Of a stretch of 64,000 nucleotides of DNA, positions 47,282 to 57,833 are shown one piece after another; position 1 is the first letter of the stretch, and every line of letters begins with the position of its first letter. The notes beneath the pieces were generated by a model. That model was not told the origin of the DNA and ran no database searches. It saw nothing but the letters and a program-made list of their open reading frames with translations. The position numbers and the translations under genes are program-made. The stretch lies in assembly GCA_009912235.1 (NCBI GenBank), contig WNDS01000002.1, positions 620,001-684,000 of the forward strand. Direction: 5' to 3'. This DNA comes from Stenotrophomonas maltophilia. Its GTDB lineage: Bacteria; Pseudomonadota; Gammaproteobacteria; Xanthomonadales; Xanthomonadaceae.

Positions 47282-47766
47282 CGGTGCCCTCCCCTGCCGG
47301 CGCGCGTGGCTTCACCCTGATCGAGCTGATGGTCAGCCTGGCCATTGTGGCCATCCTCGGCACGCTGCTGGTGCCGGTGGCCCAGCGCAGCATGCAGCGC
47401 AGCCGCGAACAGGAACTGCGCCACGACCTGCGCGAGATCCGCCAGGCCATCGATGCCTACAAGCGTGCCTGGGATGAAGGGCGCATCGAAAAGGATGCCG
47501 CCGACAGCGGCTACCCGGCCAGCCTCGACGTGCTGGTGAAGGGCGTGACCGACCTGCGCAGCCCGGCGCGCCGGACGCTGTACTTCCTGCGCCGGGTGCC
47601 GCGCAATCCGTTCAGTACCGATGCCACGCTGGCCGCGGCGCAGACCTTGGGCCTGCGCAGCTACAGCAGCGAGGCCGATGCACCGCAGGCCGGCGAGGAT
47701 GTCTATGACGTGTACGTGCCCCAGGCCCTGACCGGCCTCAACGGAGTGCCCTATGCGCTGTGGTGA
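47278..47766 (+). CDS. Type II secretion pseudopilin (GspG/H-like)
   Basis: A 162-residue pseudopilin with cleavage site and helix GARGFTLIELMVSLAIVAILG (Glu at +5). After the helix come SREQELRHDLREIRQAIDAYKRAWDEG, DAADSGYPASLDVLVKGVTD and FLRRVPRNPFS. This is close to the general type II pseudopilin pattern seen in GspG-like minor proteins. Four-base overlaps on both sides (with gspD and the next pseudopilin) place it in the same operon. It is probably a minor tip component or an alternative shaft subunit. Confidence 0.85.
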   Translation: MTVPSPAGARGFTLIELMVSLAIVAILGTLLVPVAQRSMQRSREQELRHDLREIRQAIDAYKRAWDEGRIEKDAADSGYPASLDVLVKGVTDLRSPARRTLYFLRRVPRNPFSTDATLAAAQTLGLRSYSSEADAPQAGEDVYDVYVPQALTGLNGVPYALW

Positions 47767-48295
47767 GTCCCGGCCCGCGGCACGCGCACGCGGCTTCACC
47801 CTGATCGAACTGCTGGTGGTGCTGGGCATTATCGCGCTGCTGCTGACACTGAGCGCGCCGCGCCTGTTCTCCGCCCAGGACCGTGCCCGCGATACGGTGC
47901 TGGCCGACAACCTGCGGTCATTGCGCGCCACCCTGGATGCGTTCCACGGCGATACCGGCCGCTACCCGCAATCGCTGGACGAACTGGTGCAGCGCCGCTA
48001 CCTGCGTGCGCTGCCGATGGACCCGGTGACCCACAGCACCACCAGCTGGATCACCCGCCAGGAGAGTGCCGAAGCTACCGCCGATGCCGCCACCGACGGC
48101 AGCGCGATCGGTGGCCTGGCCGCCGACACGGTCGGGCCGCGTTTTGGTGCGAACCTGCCCGGCGCGAACCTGCCCGGTGCAGCGCTGCCACAGCCGGCCT
48201 TCGCCACCGCGCCGCTTCCACCGCCGGGCATCTGCTGCGTGCAGAGCGGCGCACAGGGCGCCGACCATGACGGCAAGCCCTATGCCGACTACTGA
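47753..48295 (+). CDS. Type II secretion pseudopilin with Gly/Ala/Pro-rich C-terminus
   Basis: A 180-residue pseudopilin with prepilin site ARARGFTLIELLVVLGIIALLL (Glu at +5). It is followed by AQDRARDTVLADNLRSLRATLDAFHGDTGRYPQSLDELVQRRYLR and DPVTHSTTSW, the GspG-like order. The C-terminal 60 residues (GANLPGANLPGAALPQPAF and PPPGICCVQSGAQG) are low-complexity, with a short tandem GANLPGA repeat and two adjacent Cys. This is unlike ordinary shaft pseudopilins. It overlaps its neighbours on both sides. Confidence 0.83.
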   Translation: MRCGESRPAARARGFTLIELLVVLGIIALLLTLSAPRLFSAQDRARDTVLADNLRSLRATLDAFHGDTGRYPQSLDELVQRRYLRALPMDPVTHSTTSWITRQESAEATADAATDGSAIGGLAADTVGPRFGANLPGANLPGAALPQPAFATAPLPPPGICCVQSGAQGADHDGKPYADY

Positions 48296-48872
48296 CCCCA
48301 GCGCGGCCCGTGTGTGGCCGCAGGGGCCGGCACACGCGCAGGCCGGCTTCACCTATCTGGGCGTGCTGGTGGTGGTGCCCGTGCTGGGGCTGGTCGCCAC
48401 CAGTGGCATCCAGTTGTCCGCGCTCGCCCAGCGCCGCAGCAACGAGCAGGCGCTGCTGGATATCGGCGGCGAATTCAGCGATGCGCTGCAGCGCTATGCC
48501 GCGGCCACGCCGCCGGGCATGCCCGCCCAGCCGCCGAACCTGCAGGCCCTGCTGCGCGACCCGCGTGCGCCGGTGCCGCGCCGCTACCTGCGCAAGCTCT
48601 ACGCCGATCCGTTCACCGGTTCGACCGACTGGGGCATCACCTATGCCAGCGGCATCACCGGCGTGCTGGAGGTCTACAGCCGTTCGGCCGCCAGCACGCT
48701 CAAGCGCGCCCGCTTCGAACCGCGCTTTGCCGCGTTCGAAGACAGCACCCGGCTCTCGGCCTGGCGCTTCTCGGTGCAGACCGCCGCACAGCCCTCCGCG
48801 CCGGGCTCGGCCACGCCTGGCACCGCGCCGCCGCCCAGCCCTGCGGCCTCGCCCTTCGCCAGCGCACACTGA
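48267..48872 (+). CDS. Atypical pseudopilin lacking the +5 glutamate
   Basis: A 201-residue protein with prepilin-like AHAQAGFTYLGVLVVVPVLGLVATSG near residue 27. Position +5 is Leu-Gly instead of Glu; this is also true of GspK-type tip pseudopilins, which start a pilus and do not need to neutralise the preceding subunit. The remainder has NEQALLDIGGEFSDALQRYAAATP, DPRAPVPRRYLRKLYADPFTGSTDWG and GVLEVYSRS, and ends in a Pro/Ala/Ser tail. The start is uncertain: ATG at 48267 or 48282, both overlapping the previous gene. It is the last gene of the operon. Confidence 0.75.
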   Translation: MTASPMPTTDPSAARVWPQGPAHAQAGFTYLGVLVVVPVLGLVATSGIQLSALAQRRSNEQALLDIGGEFSDALQRYAAATPPGMPAQPPNLQALLRDPRAPVPRRYLRKLYADPFTGSTDWGITYASGITGVLEVYSRSAASTLKRARFEPRFAAFEDSTRLSAWRFSVQTAAQPSAPGSATPGTAPPPSPAASPFASAH

Positions 48873-48944
48873 GCGGCGCAGCAGTTCGCGCGCTGCAATG
48901 CGCGCCGCCGCAGCATGCCTGTAGCAGCGCGCCTGCCGCATTGA

Positions 48945-48981
48945 AACGAAAAAGCCCTGCCGCATTCCTGCAGCAGGGCTT
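48945..48981 (-). terminator. Intrinsic terminator for the giant glycosidase (minus strand)
   Basis: AAGCCCTGC pairs with GCAGGGCTT around a 12-base loop and is followed on the minus strand by TTTTTCG. The hairpin could also stop the plus-strand secretion operon, but the T tract favours the minus strand. Confidence 0.78.
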
Positions 48982-49051
48982 CGCCATGCGGGCCTTGCGG
49001 CCCGCCGGGGCCCGGGTCACCCGCAGGTGGCCCGGGCCGTGCAGCAACGGC

Positions 49052-52000
49052 TTACCAGCCGATACCCAGCACCACGTGCTCGGGCTTGGGCGCCATGATG
49101 GTCGAGCTCTGGTCGGACACGTCGTCGTAGGAGACGCCATAAGCCTTCCCGTCAACGCTGTGATCGTGCCAGAACTTGGCATAGGCGTTGTACGGCACGG
49201 TGGCGTACCAGCCGGCCGTGTGCGCACCCCAGATCGAGGCATCTTCCATGATGTGGCGGTTGAAGCCCGCACACAGGCGTGTTTCGATCTGCTTCTCGAC
49301 GTCATCACCGCTGGCCAGCTTGCCCTTGCCTTCCAGGATCTCCTGGGTGGTAGGCTTGCCGATGCGGTAGACCTTGGCCGGTTCGGTCGCACCCTGCGGC
49401 ACCACCGTGGTGAACACCAGCTCATCGCCCTCGGTCACGGCGGTGAACTGCTGTGCGCCCAGGGTGAAACACATCGTGTGGCTGCGGTAGTACTCCCAGA
49501 CCTGGTCCACGTAGGCATCGAAGTAATGGCCGTTGGCCTGGCCTTCGTCGAAGCTTCCCTTGGCCGGAGCCATGATGCGCTGTGCCGTCGGACGGGTGAC
49601 CATGAACTCCGGCGGCACTTCCCTGGCGTAGGCCGCCATGATCGCGTCGCGTGATTCCACGATGCCCGTGCGCTGGTGCCACGTGCGGTTGTCACCGTAG
49701 ACGTCTTCCACCAGCGGGAAGCCGAACTGGTCCACCTGGGTGTTGTTCAACCACAGGCCGATGCCGTTGTAGGTGAACTCATACCAGTCGAAGTGCACGT
49801 CGATGTTCGGGTCGGTGGGGTTCAACACGTTCGGGCCGGTGAAACCGACCTGGTGGTTGATGTCCTCGTTGACCTTGATGTACATCGGCGAACCCAGCGA
49901 GACGAAGATGCGGCCACCGTCCAGCTTCGGCATCTTCAGCAGCTTGCTCTGCGCCAGCGTGAAGAAGTAGTTGCTGTAGTTCTGGCCATTCCTGCTCAGG
50001 TGGTTCGGTGCTTCGTTGTCACCCACCGTCATCGGCACCGGGGTGCCATCGGGCTTGAGATAGACGAAGCGGCCGTTGTCGTTCGGATCACGGGCAATCA
50101 CCGCCACGTAGACCTGGTCGTCACTGAACTTGCCGTGGGTACGGTTCTTCAGTGCCACGCCCAGCGCATCGGGGTAGACCGTGTAATCCGGAACGGTGTT
50201 GCCGTCATCATCGTCGCCCGGGTTGGGCGGCGTGCCGCCATCGTTGGCCTGCACCACCAGGGTGGCCGGCTGCGAGGTTGCCGACAGGTGCGCCGCGTTG
50301 CTCACCGTGACGGTGAACACCGCGCCGTTGTCGGCCAGCGTGGTGGCCGCCAGCTGGTAGCTGCTGGCGGTGGCACCGGCGATTGCCTGGTCGTTGCGGC
50401 TCCACTGGTAGGCCAGGCCGTCGGCCTGCTCCACCGTTACCGCGAAGCGCGCGGCGGCCCCACCTGCACGGTGACACTGGCCGGCTGGGCCTGGATCACC
50501 GGCGGCTTCGGCTGCGGTTGCGGGTCAGGCTGGGTCGGCGTCTGGCTGCCATCCGGGGCATACACCTCGAAGGCTTCCAGCGAGTACCCGTAGTCGGTGC
50601 CACGGCGCACACCCTGCATACGCACGTAGCCTGCCTGCGCAGCATCGATACGGATGTGCTCCAGGCCACCGCTGCCGGCAGTCTGGTTGTACACGGTGTT
50701 CCACTTCTGAGCGTCGGAGGACAGCTGGATGCTGTAGGCCGCACCGTAGGCACGTTCCCAGTTCAGCACCACCTTGCCCACCGGCTGGACGCTGCCCAGG
50801 TCGACGTAGATCCATGCGTTGTCATGGAAATCCGACGACCAGCGGGTGTCGTCCTTGCCATCCACAGCCAGGGCGCCGCCGAGCCGGCCGGCGTCCTCGC
50901 TACCACTGGCGACGGTGGCACGGCCCTGGGCCAGGTCCACCGGCTGCGGCGGCACGGTACCGGAAGCCGGCGTGCCGTAGATCTTGAACTCATGCAGCGA
51001 GTAACCGTACTGCGAGGCGCGGCGGACGCCCTGCATGCGCACGTAGCGCGCCTGCACCGGGGTGAAGGCCAGCGTTTCATTGCCCCCATGGCCGGCGTTC
51101 AGCGTGTACACCGTGGTCCAGTCCTGGCCGTTGCCGGAGGTCTGGATCAGGTAGGCCGCACCGTAGGCACGTTCCCAGCGCAGGCCGACACCGGTCACCG
51201 TGGACGGCGTTCCCAGATCCACGGCCAGCCAGGCGTCATCGCGGAAATCCGATGCCCAGCGGGTATCCAGACGACCGTCGATCGCATTGATGGCCGGGGT
51301 GGCAATCGGGCTTTCGACGCCGCTGGCGTAGGCACGCCGGCCCAGCGACAGGCTGGGGATCGGCGCCGGATCAGTCGGCTGCGGCGGGTTGCCACCCGGG
51401 TTCTGACCGTTGCCGTTGTCACCACCGCCATTGCCATGGTCCGGCGGCAGGACCGTCAGCACTGCGTCATCACTCTTGACCTGCCGGTTGCCCACCGACG
51501 CCACGACGGCATAAACCGCACCGTTGTCGGCGGCGGCGGTGGCCGGGGTGTCATAGGCCGACACGCTGGTGGTGGCCACCAGTTCGCCGTTGCGGAACCA
51601 CTGGTAGCTCAGCTCGGGCGAGCCGATCACCGACAGGGTGAAGTGGGCCGGCTGGCCCTGCGTCACGGTCTGTGCAACCGGTTGGGTCACGATGCTCAGC
51701 TGTGGGCCGAACACACGGAACTCGAACAGCGAGTAGCCGTATTCGGTATTGCGCTTCACACCCTGCATGCGCACATGCTGGGCCATCACGGTCTGGAAGG
51801 AGAGTTTTTCCTCACCGCCACGACCCGCCTTCTGGTTGTAGACGGTCTTCCAGTCATTGCCATCGATGGAGGTCTGGATGAGGTAGCCCTTGCCGTAGGC
51901 AAGCTGCCACAGCAGTTCCACCTTGTTGATCGCCTGCGGGCTGCCCAGATCGATATCGATGTAGGCATCGTCGTTGAAGTCCGACGACCAGCGGCTCTCG

Positions 52001-55000
52001 GGATCACCGTCCACCACGTTCTTCGGGTCGGAGAACACCGGGTTCTCGTTGCCGCTGGCGTGGACATCCTTGTGCAGCGCCAGGTTGTCCGAGGTCGACG
52101 GCACGCCGTCCGCCACCGACAGCACTGCGGCATTGCTCAGGGCCGTGGCATTGCCGTCACGCACCTGCACGCCGAAGCGGGCACCGTTGTCGTCCAGGGT
52201 CACCGGCGCCGTGGTGTAGCTGGCGGCGGTGGCACCGGCAATCGGCTGGCCGTCACGCTCCCACTGGTAGCTGGCCTGGTGGCCGGCCGGCAGCGTCGCG
52301 CCCACCGTGAAGGCGGCGGTTCGGCCGATGGCAGCGGCCTGGTCGGTCGGCTGCATCACGATCACCGGCGGCTGGCCGGGCTGCTGCGGGTTGCCATTGC
52401 CCGGATCGGTCGCGGCACGCACCGTCAGGGTCACTTCCTGGCTGGTAACGGTACCGGCCGTGTTGCTGACCACCACGTAGAACGTGCTGCCATCATCGGC
52501 GGCCGTCAGTACGGGGGTGTCATAGAACGGGCTGGCACTGCTCTGTACCTGGGTGCGGTTGCGGAACCAGGCATAGGTCAGCGGATCGGTGCCACTGGCA
52601 CCCACGGCGAAGTGCGCCGAGCTGCCGATCGTGGCCGACAGGCCGGCCGGCTGCACGGTCACCTGCGGTGCACGCACCTGCGGCGTGCCGGCAACGCAGA
52701 GCGCCCAGCCCGGCAGATTGTCGGCGGTACCCACGTTCACGTCGCCACCGGACGACACCCAGTACGCCAGGCGTTCATCACCGACCACGTTGTTCGACGT
52801 CCAGGTCTTCCAGGTCCTCGGGAACGCACACGACGCGGCATTGCGGCCGCTGATCGACACCGCTTCGTCGCGGGTCGGCAGGCGTGCGCTCTGGTCACGG
52901 CAGTACTGCGCCGCCTTGGACTGGGTCAGCTGCTGGTCACCGGTCAGTTCGAAGTGCGCGCGGTTCCACAGCAGCGTGGTCTGGTTGTCGCGCACATGGC
53001 CCTGGTCCACCACGGTGTAACGCTCGGTGTCCGGACCACAGGTGGCAACGTTGTAGACCTCGACCTCATACAGCGAATAGCCGTACTGGGTCGCACGCTT
53101 CTGGCCGGTCACCCGCACATAGCGGGCCGTGGTGGTCGGGAACCCGAACTCCTCCACGCCACCCGGCGCGTTGTCGCCAGAGGGGAACACCGTTCGCCAC
53201 TGCTGGTTGTCGTTGGACACGTCCACCTGGTACCGGGCGGCATGGGCCGCCTCCCAGCGCAGGATGATGTCGTTGAACGGCAGCGGCGCACCCAGATCGA
53301 CGGTGATGGTTGCTTCGTACGGCTTGTCCTGGTCTTCCGGCGCAGGAATCGCCGAGCCTCACGCGGTGCTGACGTTGCCGTCGGTCACGTTGCTGGCCGG
53401 CATGCCACCTTCATTCTGGTAGCTGCTGGCGAAGGCCGCCTTGCCACGTGCCAGGTTCACACCCGGAGCAGCCTGTGACAGGGTCGCCTGCTAGCTGTTC
53501 ACCGTACCGGCGGCATTGGTGATGGTCACCGAGTAGTTGCCGAAATCGGTCGACTGCACCGAATCGATCTGCAGCTCGGCCTTGTTCGAGCCGACCACGC
53601 CACGCGGGCCATGCCACTCGTACTTCACCGGTGCCGAGCCGTGCTTGAGCGTCACCGAGAACTTCGCCGACTGGTTCAGCGCCGCCACCTGGTTGAGCGG
53701 CTGGGTGCCGATTTCCAGGGCCTGGGCCGGGGTCACGGTCAGCCGTGCGGGCAGCAAGAACACGGTAGCGACCGGGTTGGCCACGCGCACCTTGTACACC
53801 GCGCCGTTGTCCTGCAGCGAGGCCGCGGCGATCTCGTAGCGGGCACTGGTGGCGCCATCGATGGCGACATCGTTGCGCAGCCACTGGAAGGTCAGTTCCG
53901 GCGAACCGGACACCTGCACTTCGAATGCCACCGGGGCACCCTCGACCAGCGTCTGGTCGGCAATCTGCGTGTCAAAGCTCGGCGCCACCGGCGGGTAGAC
54001 CGTCAGCTTGGCCGCACGCGACTGCACCACACCCTTGCTGTTGGTGACATTGACGCTGAACACCGTGTTGGTATCCCCCAGCACCGTGGCAGCGGTCACC
54101 AGCGTGCTGGCCGTGGCACCGGCAATGGGCGAACCGTTGCGCAGCCATTGGAAGCTGAGCGGACCGGCACCGCCGGCCATCACGGCAAAGCGTGCGGGCT
54201 GCCCGGCGCTGACCAGCTGGTCCTGCGGCTGCAGCAGCACCACCGGCATTTCCGGAATGCCCTGCACCTGCGGGTCGGACGCTTCCACCGCATAGGTGGC
54301 GCGGCCGGCACCCAGGCCCGGCGAGGTGGCCGTGATGGTCACGCTGCCCGGCTTGAACGTGGTGCGGATGGCGATGCGCTGCAGGCCACCTTCGGCCGCC
54401 AGCTCGTGGTCACCCGGCGAGTGGTAGGCCAGGTTGCGCGGGCTGAAGTCGTCCGGGTTGGTGACGATGTGGTTCCAGCCGCCACGGTAGTTGGCCACCG
54501 TCGCGTCGCTGACGCTGAAGGTGATGGCGTTGGACGCATCGGGTACCACCACGCCGTGGGCATCGACCACGCGTGCGGTCAGGAACACCGCATCGGATCC
54601 GTTGGCGGTCCACTTGAAGGTGGTGCCGTCGGGCCGCTGCAGAGCCGGTTCAACGATCAGCTCCAGGTGGTCGGCGGGGCCGGCGGTAACGCGCGAATCC
54701 TCGGCCTTGACGGTACCGAACTCATCCACGCACTGCGCGGTCAGCGTACCGGACTCGAAGGTGACGTTGTCCCAGTGCACCTGGCCGACCAAGCCGGTGG
54801 TGTTCTGCGTGGTGTCGTTGTTCTCGATGCTGATGCTGTTGGGCACCTGGCTGCTGCCCTGCTGCCTGCCGTTGACGTACAGGTTCACCGCCGGGCAGTT
54901 GCTGAAGGCATTGACGCGCACCTTGCCGGAACGGTTCCAGTGGTGGGCCAGGTGCACGACCGGCTGCAGCGCGTACGGCGTCCATGCCGCCTTGTAGGTG

Positions 55001-56883
55001 TAGTACAGCAGCTTCGGAAGGCGGCCACCGTCCATCATCGAGTCGCCCAGCGAGCGCACCCGCTTGTCTTCGACCCCACTCCAGAAGGTGCTGGTTTCGC
55101 CCGGCGTTTCGGCCAGGTACCAGTGCGCGATGCCGAAGGCATTGTGGGCCACGCCACGGCGCCAGTCGTCCATGAACGGTGCGGCCATGGCGATTTCATG
55201 GTCGTAGCTTTCACGGAATTCGCCACGGCCCCAGTACTCGGCCGACCTCGCCGGCTTGTTCGGGAACTGGTCCTTGACGTTCATCTCGCAGCTTTCGCGC
55301 GAGCAGCCCAGCACATCACTGTTGCGGTCATCGGGCGTACGGTCGACCTGCGCACGGGTCGCCACCGGGTCCCACTGGTTGGTGACCTCGCGAACTTCCT
55401 GGGCGAAGTTGTGGTCCATCACGCCGTTGTTGGCTTCCCAGCCCAGGATGGACGGGTTGCTGCGGTCGCGCACGATCATTTCGCGGTGCAGCTCGAGCTT
55501 CACCGGGTACTTGTTGATCAGGTTCTGCGGGCAGGCGCTGGTCGGCTGTGCCTCGCGGTAGCAGGAACCGGCAAAGCCGTTCTCGCCGTCACCGCTGGGC
55601 TGCACGATGAACATGCCCAGCGCGTCGGCTGCGGCCACGAACTCGGGGCTGGAGGAGGAATGGCCGGGGCGGTAGATGTTGCCGCCGGCGTCGGCCAGCA
55701 GCTTCAGGTCGCGCCACTGCTGTTCCTCGGGCACGGCGGTGTCCAGGCCCGGGTAGTCATAACGGCCCGATGCACCCCACAGGTGGTGGGCATAGCCGTT
55801 GATGATGGGGAAATCCCGGCCCCAGGTGATGGTGCGGATGCCCAGCGGGCTCTGCGCCGCGTCCACCACCACGCCGTTGATGCTGACGATGTGGTTGACC
55901 CGGTACATGTACGGCTTGCCGTAGGTGCTGTTGTTGGGGAACCACAGCACCGGGTTGGCCACGTTGAGGTACTGCACCACGCTGCTCGGACGCAGCGGGC
56001 TGGCCGGGTTCGGCGGCAGCGTGCGGGTTTCCTGCGCCTGCGCCACGACCTGCCCTTCGGCTTCGAGGATCTGCGTGGTCAGCACCGCCTGCTGTGCTTC
56101 GCTGGTCTCGTTGAGCAGGTTGGTCTCCACCCGCACGCGCGCCGAACACCGGTCATCGGCGATCGATTCGGTGGCGATGTAGGTACCCCAGGTGTTGAGC
56201 ACCGGGTAGACGTTCTGCGGGATGTGCACGCGGTTGGTCACGTACATGTACACCGGGCGGAAGATGCCCGTGTCACCCTGGCCGAAGCGGAACCCACCGG
56301 AGAAATCCAGGTTCTCGAAGAATTTGGCGTTGGCCGCCACCTTCACTGCCATCACGTTGTCGCTGCCGTCGGTCCTCACCATGTCGGTGATGTCGATGAC
56401 GAACGGCAGGAAGCCGTTGACGTGGGTGGCATCGCGGTTGAAGGCGCTGCTGCCGCGCACCAGCTGGCCGTTGACGTAGACCTGCACACCGGTGTGCGCG
56501 CCTTCGAACTCGACCAGGATCTTGCGCCCGGCATAGCTGCTGGGCAACGCGAAGTGCTTGCGGTACCACGCCCGGCCATGCATGAAGCCGGCGCCACCAC
56601 CCGACTGGGTGTTGGAGAACATCTCGTTCTCGTTGATCGAGTGCGGGATGCCCACCGACTGCCAGCCCGAATCGTCAAACCCGGGTTTCATGGCATCGGG
56701 CGGATCGTTGTCGCGGATGTATTTCCAGGGCGTGGCGCCCATGTTGATCTTGATGCGTTCCGAGATGGGTGGTGCCACCTCTCTCGCACCTGCTGGCTGT
56801 ACTGCCGTCACCCCGAAGGCGAGCGACAACAGCAACAGCGAAAACCAGCTGCCTGGCCTTGATGTGTGTCTGTTTCCGAACAT
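49052..56883 (-). pseudogene. Giant secreted GH2-GH64 multidomain glycosidase; two in-frame stops and one frameshift
   Basis: The restored protein is about 2,610 residues. Order: signal peptide (to about 35); GH2 jelly roll, beta-sandwich and TIM barrel (about 50-620, with ILGWEANNGVMDHN near the acid/base); a LacZ-type added domain (NCPAVNLYVNGRQQG). Then Ig-like repeats, an F5/8C module, a C-type-lectin-like domain (QYCRDQSARLPTRDEAV), and more Ig and F5/8C modules alternating. A C-terminal GH64 beta-1,3-glucanase follows (HFDWYEFTYNG, TQVDQFGFPL, HYFDAYVDQVWEYY, AYGVSYDDV). Codon 1131 is TAG (53491-53493, mid Ig domain). Codon 1175 is TGA (53359-53361, VTDGNVSTA-stop-GSA, where F5/8C domains have Trp). 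A one-base loss at about 50451-50463 shifts the last third. All pieces read as one chain once these are corrected. Predicted substrate: fungal or algal beta-glucan. Confidence 0.8.
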
Positions 56884-57770
56884 GACTCTCTACTCACAAA
56901 AGTCGGCGATGGAGACACGTGCGATGCCCGACGTGGGTGTGCAGCGCGTGCCGTGTGTTTCAACCCCAAAAAGCTTCAGACGATCCGATCGATAAACGCC
57001 CCCCCTATGGGCAAACGGACAACACGCATGGGAACTTCCGCTGGCGGAAGCGCCTTGAACCTCTGACTGAGAACCCCTGACTGAGATCGATCTAAAAACG
57101 CAGGCAGCAGCGGACCTGCCCGATCGTCGGCAGCGCACCCTGCGCCTGCCCGATCGAGGTCATCGTCTGTGTCTGTGTAGTGGCCGCCACCCCGCGGCGG
57201 TTGCTATCCCCTGGCCGGCATCACCTGCCGGTGCACCACCTGCTGGCTGCAGCGTGCAGAGCGTGCCAGCACCTGTGCCGTGCCGGCAGCCGTTCCGCGG
57301 CGATGCCACCCGATGGCGTCCGCTGCCATCGGGCCCTGCGCGAAGGGCATGGGGCCATCATGTGGCCTTCGGTGCCGCCGCATTGCCTCCGCGCGCGCGG
57401 CCCGTCTTCTGCGGACATTTCCTGCAGTACCCACGTCGATCCCCACGATGCTGGCGCAACAGGGAACGGGAAAAGGTGGCGCGTCCTGCACTGGCTGTGT
57501 TGCCCGGTGCCGCCAAGGGTCGACTGCATGGAACGGTCCTCGATAAGTGCCGCAATTGTCCATGAGCCTGAACACCGCTGCTCGGCACTGACGCACACTT
57601 TGCTTGGAATTCGAAAGTTGTTATCGATGGCTGCTTGCGAAATCCGTGACCGATTCGAATCTTTGAGCTGGATGGAACCTTGCGGCTCTCCCTACGCTGG
57701 CATCCGGGCCGGCCACGCCGCGCGCGATGGGCCGTGCCGCCAGGGCGCGTGGAGTACGCGCCGCGGGCAT
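56884..57770. other. 887-bp region upstream of the giant glycosidase; no gene seen
   Basis: All frames give short shadow ORFs without recognisable motifs, ribosome sites or the codon pattern of the neighbours. Base composition is less GC-biased around 57540-57680 (for example AAAGTTGTTATCGATGGC near 57614), which fits a promoter or regulatory stretch. It separates the glycosidase from the H1-like gene, both on the minus strand, so it must contain the glycosidase promoter. Confidence 0.5.
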
Positions 57771-57810
57771 AAAAAACCCCCTTCCCGCTGGGCACGGGAA
57801 AGGGGGTTTC
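57771..57810 (-). terminator. Intrinsic terminator of the H1-like gene
   Basis: On the minus strand AACCCCCTTTCCCG pairs almost perfectly with CGGGAAGGGGGTT and is followed by TTTTA. It lies about 25 bases after the gene. Confidence 0.88.
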
Positions 57811-57833
57811 AGGGTACGGCGATCGGGACGTAC

